Source: Thiohalophilus thiocyanatoxydans
GTDB lineage: Bacteria > Pseudomonadota > Gammaproteobacteria > UBA6429 > Thiohalophilaceae
Direction of reading: 5' to 3'
DNA: 64,000 bases
Assembly: GCF_004366735.1 (NCBI RefSeq)
Contig: NZ_SOQX01000001.1
Coordinates: 248,001-312,000 of the forward strand
Each line of letters starts with the position of its first letter. The first letter of the stretch is position 1. The position numbers and the translations under genes were made by a program. Shown piece by piece: positions 57,589-64,000 of the stretch. The notes below the pieces were generated by a model, which was not told where the DNA came from, did no database searches, and saw only the letters and a list, made by a program, of their open reading frames with translations.

Positions 57589-59028
57589 TTACGGGCGTTT
57601 TTTGCGCGAAGGCGCGCGATGGATGGCTCGCCCGGCCACGTCGAGCATCGCCTCGTGCAGCGTTTCGGAGAGCGTGGGATGGGCAAACATGGTCAATGCC
57701 AGATCCTCGCTGCTGGCGCCAAAGGCCCGGGCGATGACTGCCTGGCCAATCAGTTCGGAGCAGCCTGGTCCGATCATGTGCACGCCCAGCACGCGATCGG
57801 TGTGCGCATCGGCCAGTACCTTGATTAAACCATCGGTCTCGCCGGCGGCACGGGCCCGGCCGTTGGCACTGAAGGGAAACTGGCCGCTGGTGTAATCGAT
57901 ACCCGCCTCCTTGAGTTGTTGTTCCGAGCGTCCGGTCCAGGCGATCTCCGGATGGGTGTAGATCACCAGCGGGATGTTGTCGTAATCCACCTCGGCAAAC
58001 TGCCCGGCAATCTGTTCGGCCACGGCCATGCCCTCTTCCATCCCCTTGTGCGCCAGCATGGGCCCGGGGATCAGATCGCCGACGGCATAGACCCTGTCCA
58101 GGTTGGTCCGATAGTGATCGTCCACTTGCACAAAGCCGCGTTGGTCGGTAGTCAGGGCCAGATCGCCGGCGCACAACGCTTCGCTGTTGGGCCGTCGGCC
58201 CACCGCGACGATCAGCTTGTCGAATTCCAGATGCTGGCTGCCCTGGCCGTCGGTATACGCCACCTGGACGGTTTTATCGGTGTTGACCGATTCGACGTTG
58301 CTGCCCAGGCGAATGTCGAGTCCTTGCTGGCCAAGCAGTTTGCTCGCCTGTTTGGCGATCGCCGGATCGGCATCGGGCAGGAAGCGCTCCTGGGCCTCGA
58401 GCACGATGACCTCGGCACCCAGCCGTTGCCAGACGCTGCCCAGCTCCAGGCCGATCACGCCAGCGCCGATGATGCCGAGGCGTTGTGGCACGCTGTCGAA
58501 AGCCAGGCCGCCGGTGGAGTCAACCACCTGTTTACCATCGAACGGGGCAAAGGGCAGTTCAGCCGGGCGCGAACCACTGGCCAGAATGACGTGCTCAGCA
58601 TTTAGCGTGGTGGAATTGTTGTCATGATCGATGACCTCTACCCGGTTATTCTGTTTGAGCGTGCCGCGTCCGGCATAGAAAGCGATCTGGTTGGCTTTGA
58701 ACAGGGACTGAATGCCGCCGGTCAGATCCCGAACCACCTTCTGTTTGCGATTTTGCATCGTCGCCAGATCCAGTACCAGTTGACCGATACGGATACCGTG
58801 TTCGGCAAACTGTTTCTCGGCCTGTTGATAATGGTGAGACGATTCCAGTAATGCCTTGGAAGGGATACAGCCGATATTCAGGCAGGTGCCGCCGGGCGAG
58901 GGTTGGCCCTGCTCATCGAGATAATCATCGATGCAGGCGACGTTGAAACCCAGCTGGGCACAACGAATCGCGGCCACATACCCGGCCGGGCCGGCGCCGA
59001 TGACGATGACATCATACTGTTCACTCAT
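57589..59028 (-). CDS. lpdA: dihydrolipoamide dehydrogenase
   Basis: E3 of 2-oxo-acid dehydrogenases; reoxidises lipoamide with NAD+. 479 residues. FAD motif VIVIGAGPAGYVAAIR, redox disulfide GGTCLNIGCIPSKALL, NAD motif LGIIGAGVIGLELGSVW, second FAD motif VYAVGDL, and the C-terminal FAHPTLSETLHEA with the active-site His-Glu. It follows sucB by 26 bases as third gene of the sucA-sucB-lpd operon, so it serves 2-oxoglutarate dehydrogenase here. Confidence 0.96.
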   Translation of the reverse strand: MSEQYDVIVIGAGPAGYVAAIRCAQLGFNVACIDDYLDEQGQPSPGGTCLNIGCIPSKALLESSHHYQQAEKQFAEHGIRIGQLVLDLATMQNRKQKVVRDLTGGIQSLFKANQIAFYAGRGTLKQNNRVEVIDHDNNSTTLNAEHVILASGSRPAELPFAPFDGKQVVDSTGGLAFDSVPQRLGIIGAGVIGLELGSVWQRLGAEVIVLEAQERFLPDADPAIAKQASKLLGQQGLDIRLGSNVESVNTDKTVQVAYTDGQGSQHLEFDKLIVAVGRRPNSEALCAGDLALTTDQRGFVQVDDHYRTNLDRVYAVGDLIPGPMLAHKGMEEGMAVAEQIAGQFAEVDYDNIPLVIYTHPEIAWTGRSEQQLKEAGIDYTSGQFPFSANGRARAAGETDGLIKVLADAHTDRVLGVHMIGPGCSELIGQAVIARAFGASSEDLALTMFAHPTLSETLHEAMLDVAGRAIHRAPSRKKRP

Positions 59029-59054
59029 AAAACGGTTCCTGAAACGGGTATCGG

Positions 59055-60281
59055 TTACACATTCAGCAACATGCGGGCCGGATCTTCCACGCCCTCCTTG
59101 ATGGTCATCAGGAATTGCACCGCCTCGCGGCCGTCCACCAGGCGGTGATCGTAAGAGAGCGCTACATACATCATCGGCCGGATGACAATCTCATCATCGA
59201 TCACGACCGGCCGCTTTTCGATCTTGTGCATGCCGAGAATGGCGCTTTGCGGCGGATTGAGGATAGGCGTGGAGAGCAAGGATCCAAAGATGCCGCCATT
59301 GGTGATCGAAAACGTTCCGCCGGTGATCTCGTCCAGCGACAGCTTGCCGGTCTGGGCGCGCTCGGCATAATCGGCGATCTGTTTTTCAATCGCCGCCATG
59401 CTCAGCGTGTCGGCATCGCGCAGGATCGGCACCACCAGCCCCCGCGGCGAACCCACCGCGATGCCGATGTCGTAAAAGCCGTGATAGATGATCTCCTCGC
59501 CGTCGATAGAGGCGTTGATCTCGGGAAAGCGTTGCAGCGCCTCCAGGCAGGCCTTGATGAAAAACGACATGAAACCGAGTTTGACCCCGTGCTGTTTTTC
59601 AAACTTTTCCTTGTAGCGTGCACGCAGATCCATTACCGGCTGCATATCGATCTCGTTGAAGGTGGTGAGGATCGCCGCGGTTTGCTGGGCTTCGACCAGC
59701 CGCTCGGCGATCCGCGCCCGCAGGCGGCTCATGGGTACCCGTTTTTGCGGCCGTTCGCCTTGCGTTTCATCTTCGCCCGTTGAGGGCGGCGCAGAAGCGG
59801 ATCCGGGTTGTCGGGATGGCTCTGTCGTGCCGGGCTTGTCGGCCTGATCGAGATAGGCCTGCACGTCTTCCTTGAGAATCCGCCCATCCTTGCCCGTACC
59901 TTTGATAAGGTTGGCATCGAGGTCGTGTTCGGCGATCAGCTTTTTCGCGGCCGGCGCCAGCCTGGGCGTGTCATCGCTGGTCGCGGTGGTTTCGGTATCG
60001 GTTGGGGTTGCGGCCGGCTCCCGGGTGGCGGACGCCGGTACGTCACCGGGTTGCATGCGGGCGATTACCTGTTCCGAGCTGACCGTGTCGCCCTGCTGGA
60101 CGAGCAAGTCGTCCAGCACGCCGTCTTCGGGGGCATTGACCTCGAAGACCACTTTGTCGGTTTCGATCTCGGCCAGCAGTTCATCCTGGCGAACCGTCTC
60201 ACCCGGTTGTTTGTGCCACTCGATCAACGTGCCTTCGCTGACCGATTCGGGAAACTGTGCGACCTTGATATCAATGGCCAT
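59055..60281 (-). CDS. sucB: 2-oxoglutarate dehydrogenase E2, dihydrolipoyl succinyltransferase
   Basis: Core acyltransferase of the 2-oxoglutarate dehydrogenase complex. 408 residues: N-terminal lipoyl domain with [11 protein letters not shown] (lipoyl lysine near 43), a Pro/Ala/Thr-rich linker, the E1/E3-binding domain ([21 protein letters not shown]...), a second linker, and the catalytic domain ending [13 protein letters not shown] with the active-site His-x3-Asp. ATG at 60281 with AAGGA upstream, overlapping the last base of the sucA stop. Confidence 0.96.
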   Translation of the reverse strand: MAIDIKVAQFPESVSEGTLIEWHKQPGETVRQDELLAEIETDKVVFEVNAPEDGVLDDLLVQQGDTVSSEQVIARMQPGDVPASATREPAATPTDTETTATSDDTPRLAPAAKKLIAEHDLDANLIKGTGKDGRILKEDVQAYLDQADKPGTTEPSRQPGSASAPPSTGEDETQGERPQKRVPMSRLRARIAERLVEAQQTAAILTTFNEIDMQPVMDLRARYKEKFEKQHGVKLGFMSFFIKACLEALQRFPEINASIDGEEIIYHGFYDIGIAVGSPRGLVVPILRDADTLSMAAIEKQIADYAERAQTGKLSLDEITGGTFSITNGGIFGSLLSTPILNPPQSAILGMHKIEKRPVVIDDEIVIRPMMYVALSYDHRLVDGREAVQFLMTIKEGVEDPARMLLNV

Positions 60282-60283
60282 GG

Positions 60284-63124
60284 TCAATTCCTTTGGTTTT
60301 TATTGTCAGGCGGAGTACCCAGTGCATCGGCAACGAGTTTTTCCTGTTGTTGTTTGTGCAGGGACGGATAGCCGACCGCCGGGGCGGCCATCAGCGGACG
60401 ACCGGCATACTGCAGGCCGTACTGCTCACCGATCGCATGACGCATATGATGTTGACTGGAGTACCAGGCCCCCTGGTTCATGGGCTCTTCCTGGCACCAG
60501 ATGTATTCCTGGACATTCGGATAGCGTTTGAGCGCGGCCTTCAAGGCTTTTTCGGGGAACGGGTATAATTGTTCGATACGAACGATCGCCACATCCTCCC
60601 GTTGATCCTGCCGGCGGCGGTGATCGAGATCATAGTAGACCTTGCCGCTGCAGAGAATCAGTCGTTTGACCTTGTCGTATTGATTGACCTGTTCATCGTC
60701 GATGACCCGGTAAAACTTGCCCTGACTCAGATCACTGAAGGGGCGCGAGGCTTCGGGCAGACGCAGCAGACTCTTGGGCGTCATGACGATCAACGGCCGG
60801 CGACACTGACGCAGCATCTGGCGGCGTAGCAGATGAAAGATCTGCGCCGCGTGGGTGGGAATACATATCTGCATGTTGTGCTGGGCGCAGAGTTGTAAAA
60901 ACCGTTCCAGGCGTGCCGAGGAGTGTTCCGGTCCCTGACCTTCATAACCGTGGGGTAAAAACAGGGTAATGCCGCTGAGGCGATCCCATTTTTGCTCGGC
61001 GGCGCTGATGAACTGATCGATCACCACCTGGGCGCCGTTGGCAAAATCGCCGAACTGGGCCTCCCAGATTACCAGGCTGCGCGGATCGGTCGTGGAATAA
61101 CCGTACTCGAAAGCCAGTACCGCTTCTTCCGAGAGCAGGGAGTTGATCACCAGGAAGTTGGGCTGATCATCAGAGAGATTGCGCAAGGGCACATAGGCCT
61201 CGCCATCGTCCTGGTTGTAGAGTACGGCCTGGCGATGAAAAAACGTGCCGCGGCCGCTGTCCTCGCCGGAGATCCGGATTGGATAGCCATCATGCAGTAA
61301 GCTGGCATAGGCCAGAGTTTCCGCAAAGCCCCAGTCCATCTCCAGCTCACCGGACGCCATGCGTCGCCGGTTGTCCATGATTTTCTCGACCGTCCGATGC
61401 AGTTTGAAGCCTTCGGGTAAGTGATCGAGTTTATCGTGTAGCGCCAGTAACGTCTCGCTGTCCACCGCAGTGTCGATATCGTTAACACAGTCGCGATTAT
61501 GGTAAGCGCTCCAGTCGGCACTATAGGGATAGTCGGCCTCTTCGGGTGGAATCATTTCGCGAACCACCGGATTGTTATGTTCCAGTGCGCTGCGATAATC
61601 CTGGACCACTTGTGTCGCTGCGGTGCTGTCGATCACCCCTTCCGACTCGAGTCGTTGTTGATACAGCTCGCGGCTGCTATGCAGCTTGCTGATATGTTGA
61701 TACATCAGCGGCTGGGTCGCCATGGGCTCGTCCGCCTCACTGTGACCGTGACGGCGGTAACAGACCAGATCGATGATCACGTCCTTGTAAAAGCGCATGC
61801 GATAATCGATCGCCAGCTGCGTGATAAACAGCACAGCTTCAGGGTCGTCGGCATTGACATGGAAAATCGGTGCACTGACCATTTTGCCCACGTCCGTGCA
61901 GTAGAGGGTGGAGCGGGCCTCGTCCTGATTGCTGGTGGTAAAGCCGATCTGGTTGTTGATCACGATGTGCACGGTACCCTTGGTGGAGAAGCCGCGTGAC
62001 TGGGACATGTTGAGGGTCTCCATCACCACCCCCTGTCCGGAAAAGGAGGCGTCGCCGTGGATCAGCACCGGTACCACCTGGCTGCCTTCCTGGTCCTGAC
62101 GCCGATCCTGGCGGGCCCGCACCGAGCCCTCGACCACCGGATCGACAATCTCCAGGTGGGACGGATTGAAGGCCAGGGCCACATGCAACAGGCCGCCGGG
62201 GGTGTTGAGATTGGAGGAGAAGCCGAGATGGTATTTCACATCGCCGGTACCGTTGCCGTTTTCGGGATGCACACCCTCGAATTCGCGGAACAGCTCCTCG
62301 GGCGTTTTGCCCAGCACGTTGACCAGGAGATTGAGCCTGCCGCGATGGGCCATGCCGATCGCCATTTCTTTGACCCCGGTCTCGCCGCCGCGCTGAATCA
62401 GCCGGTGCAGCATGGGAATCAGGCTTTCGGCCCCTTCCAGGGAAAAGCGTTTTTGACCCACATACTTGTTGTGCAGGTATTTTTCCAGGGTTTCGGCCGC
62501 GGCCAGGCGATCAAACAGATCGCGTTTTTGCGCCTCCGACAAATCGGCGTGACCCCGGGCCGACTCCAGGTAGTGCTGAATCCAGCGTTTTTCGGTGGTG
62601 TCGACCAGATGCATGTACTCGGAGCCGACCGAACCGCAGTAGGTGTTGACCAGGATGTTGAGGATTTCGGCCAGCCGCGCCCGATCCGGCCCCACCAGTG
62701 ATCCGGTTTCAAACTCGGTATCCAGATCCGCGTCGCTGAGCTCGTGATGCGCCAGTGTCAGCTCGGGAATTTCGGGTGTCTCGCGCAGGCCCAGCGGATC
62801 CAGATCGGCCAGCTGATGACCGCGAAAACGGTAGGCATTGATCAGCTGCAGGACCCTGACCTGCTTGTGGATCAGGCTGACATCGACATCACTGCGCCGG
62901 TGAGACGGGGTCAGATGGCGGAACTGGGCGCGGATCGCCGCGTGGGAGATGTCCTTGTCGATGCCATCGACCCTGGGCAGCTCCCGGAACAGGGTCCGCC
63001 ACTGGGGATCCACCGACTCGGGATCCTGAAGATACTCTTCGTACAGTTGTTCGAGATAACCCGCATTGGGGCCGGCAAAAGCGGAACTTTTCCAGCGGGC
63101 TTTCAGGCCTTTCTCATCGGACAT
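60284..63124 (-). CDS. sucA: 2-oxoglutarate dehydrogenase E1 component
   Basis: Thiamine-diphosphate-dependent decarboxylase of the TCA cycle. 946 residues. Blocks: [20 protein letters not shown] at the N-terminus, [24 protein letters not shown], the TPP site [13 protein letters not shown]...[20 protein letters not shown], and the C-terminal [11 protein letters not shown]. First gene of sucA-sucB-lpd. A complete 2-oxoglutarate dehydrogenase indicates an oxidative TCA cycle, so the organism is probably not an obligate autotroph with an open cycle. Confidence 0.97.
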   Translation of the reverse strand: MSDEKGLKARWKSSAFAGPNAGYLEQLYEEYLQDPESVDPQWRTLFRELPRVDGIDKDISHAAIRAQFRHLTPSHRRSDVDVSLIHKQVRVLQLINAYRFRGHQLADLDPLGLRETPEIPELTLAHHELSDADLDTEFETGSLVGPDRARLAEILNILVNTYCGSVGSEYMHLVDTTEKRWIQHYLESARGHADLSEAQKRDLFDRLAAAETLEKYLHNKYVGQKRFSLEGAESLIPMLHRLIQRGGETGVKEMAIGMAHRGRLNLLVNVLGKTPEELFREFEGVHPENGNGTGDVKYHLGFSSNLNTPGGLLHVALAFNPSHLEIVDPVVEGSVRARQDRRQDQEGSQVVPVLIHGDASFSGQGVVMETLNMSQSRGFSTKGTVHIVINNQIGFTTSNQDEARSTLYCTDVGKMVSAPIFHVNADDPEAVLFITQLAIDYRMRFYKDVIIDLVCYRRHGHSEADEPMATQPLMYQHISKLHSSRELYQQRLESEGVIDSTAATQVVQDYRSALEHNNPVVREMIPPEEADYPYSADWSAYHNRDCVNDIDTAVDSETLLALHDKLDHLPEGFKLHRTVEKIMDNRRRMASGELEMDWGFAETLAYASLLHDGYPIRISGEDSGRGTFFHRQAVLYNQDDGEAYVPLRNLSDDQPNFLVINSLLSEEAVLAFEYGYSTTDPRSLVIWEAQFGDFANGAQVVIDQFISAAEQKWDRLSGITLFLPHGYEGQGPEHSSARLERFLQLCAQHNMQICIPTHAAQIFHLLRRQMLRQCRRPLIVMTPKSLLRLPEASRPFSDLSQGKFYRVIDDEQVNQYDKVKRLILCSGKVYYDLDHRRRQDQREDVAIVRIEQLYPFPEKALKAALKRYPNVQEYIWCQEEPMNQGAWYSSQHHMRHAIGEQYGLQYAGRPLMAAPAVGYPSLHKQQQEKLVADALGTPPDNKNQRN

Positions 63125-63193
63125 TAACCGACATCCTTGTTGTGGAGTATTGCCGGGTTGGACACGCTGTCACCCGTCATGTTCATACTCTTT

Positions 63194-63215
63194 ATTTCGG
63201 CATATATACCGAAAT
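63194..63215. promoter_or_regulatory. 22-base operator-like palindrome upstream of sucA
   Basis: ATTTCGG at 63194-63200 and CCGAAAT at 63209-63215 flank CATATATA. Only one position breaks the symmetry. It lies 70-91 bases upstream of the sucA ATG, a natural place for a regulator of the sucAB-lpd operon. Its regulator is unknown. Confidence 0.5.
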
Positions 63216-63297
63216 TTTCAAGCACAAAAGCGTCCGGTTCGGTATTAAAGCGGAATGGATGGTGCGTCATTGTCCTCGAGTGGTGGATAAAAGGCTA

Positions 63298-64000
63298 TTA
63301 TCGGTATTCCGGCAACACCTCGGGTCGGGGATAGAGGGTACTCATCAGCGCCGACTTGCCGTCCGGCTGGACAAGTCGGCAATGGGACCGGGTCAGGGCG
63401 CGCTGATGGGGCACGCCACAGGAGTGGGCAATCAGCGCCGTGCCGTAATGAATCTTGTCGACAAAATTCTTCACTTTGACGGCCTTTTCTTCCGGGTTCA
63501 GGCCTTTTTGAAGGCGCCGATCATGGGTGGTGACCCCGGTCGGACAGGTATTGCGGTTGCACTTGAGCGCCTGGATGCAGCCCAGAGCAAACATGAAGCC
63601 GCGTGCGGAGTTAACGTAATCGGCGCCGCTGCACAGTGCCCAGGCGACCCCGGAGGGGGTAATCAGTTTGCCGGAGGCGATAAGGCGTATTCGATCGCGC
63701 AGGCCATAGCGGGTGAGAATATCCACCACGGTTGGCAGTGACTCCTTGATGGGGAGTCCGACATCGTCCATTAATGGCATGGGCGCGGCGCCGGTTCCGC
63801 CGTCACAACTGTCCACGGTAATAAAGTCCGGCGCATGCTCGATGCCGCGTTTGTGGATTGCCATACAAAGTTGGGTGAGCCACTCGTCTTCGCCCAGCAC
63901 GAGCTTGAAGCCGGTCGGCTTGCCTGTTGCCTCACGCACTACATCGATAAAATCGAGCAATTCACCGGTATCGCCTATCTCGATATGCCGGTTGGGCGAG
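63298..64000 (-). CDS. FMN-binding glutamate-synthase-domain protein, 5' part missing
   Basis: C-terminal 234 codons visible; the gene continues past the right edge. Sequence matches the FMN/(beta/alpha)8 domain of glutamate synthase: SPNRHIEIGDTGELLDF, GKPTGFKLVLGEDEWL, ITVDSCDGGTGAAP, GADYVNSARGFMFALGC, and a cluster of cysteines C-x5-C-x4-C (CIQALKCNRNTCPTG) that binds a 3Fe-4S centre. It is a single-domain relative of GltB (the glutamate synthase-related protein family). Reading starts beyond the window; the in-frame TTG at 63960 is internal. Confidence 0.88.
   Translation of the reverse strand, partial: SPNRHIEIGDTGELLDFIDVVREATGKPTGFKLVLGEDEWLTQLCMAIHKRGIEHAPDFITVDSCDGGTGAAPMPLMDDVGLPIKESLPTVVDILTRYGLRDRIRLIASGKLITPSGVAWALCSGADYVNSARGFMFALGCIQALKCNRNTCPTGVTTHDRRLQKGLNPEEKAVKVKNFVDKIHYGTALIAHSCGVPHQRALTRSHCRLVQPDGKSALMSTLYPRPEVLPEYR

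Noticed and set aside
57374-58174. 266-codon minus-strand frame overlapping lpdA
   Set aside because: Out of frame with lpdA on the same strand and Arg/Gly/Cys-rich. Only its last 60 codons lie outside lpdA, and these are listed separately as doubtful.

Overview
The window is the replication-origin neighbourhood of a gammaproteobacterial chromosome, followed by about 45 kb of mostly housekeeping genes. The core order (glyQ-glyS-gmhB-plsC; gyrB-recF-dnaN-dnaA; rpmH-rnpA-yidD-yidC-mnmE) matches the Pseudomonas/Chromatiales origin arrangement. The soxYZ pair, a DsrE-family protein, a PPi-type phosphofructokinase and an Amt transporter suggest a sulfur-oxidising, probably slow-growing gammaproteobacterium; this lifestyle is inference. 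Base composition is moderately GC-rich. No rRNA or tRNA gene, CRISPR array, insertion sequence with a transposase, or prophage was seen.

Layout. 1-9.2 kb: glycyl-tRNA synthetase, heptose phosphatase, PlsC, fructose-1,6-bisphosphatase, then an amt operon with a textbook sigma-54 promoter and two NtrC-like sites. 9.3-15.6 kb: gyrB, recF, dnaN and dnaA, all leftward, with a probable oriC between dnaN and dnaA. 15.7-20.5 kb: rpmH to mnmE and an M48 lipoprotein, rightward. 20.6-26.3 kb: an ion-channel protein, a MoxR-DUF58-transglutaminase operon and an aminopeptidase lipoprotein. 26.4-32.9 kb: PPi-phosphofructokinase with a lysine-rich tail, ubiJ-RDD-ubiE, DUF971 and hslVU. 32.9-39.1 kb: a BASS transporter, mlaC-like gene, hemB, DUF47-pit and aroE. 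39.4-48.1 kb: DNA repair (AAG-type glycosylase, xth), glutathione reductase, srkA, prlC and an SH3 protein. 48.3-52.3 kb: ubiD, an orphan ParA-like ATPase, a lipoprotein and an esterase. 52.9-57.4 kb: soxYZ, a free-standing encapsulated-ferritin-type protein, a 49-residue membrane protein, a DsrE protein, DUF192, a beta-propeller and a periplasmic thioredoxin. 57.6-63.1 kb: the 2-oxoglutarate dehydrogenase operon sucA-sucB-lpd. The right edge cuts an FMN-type glutamate synthase domain gene.

The most distinctive non-coding feature is a family of intergenic hairpins whose arms are built of three 8-base units ending in CGAAG (or CAGAG/CAAAG variants). At least eight loci carry one. Two of the copies were carried along when the yrdA-gorA junction was duplicated to a site after ubiD, where a 22-codon relic of a glutathione reductase gene survives. 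The most notable coding observations are the ferritin-like protein without an encapsulin partner, unrecorded small ORFs (notably the two-helix protein at 54320-54469), and the histone-like tail on the PPi-phosphofructokinase.
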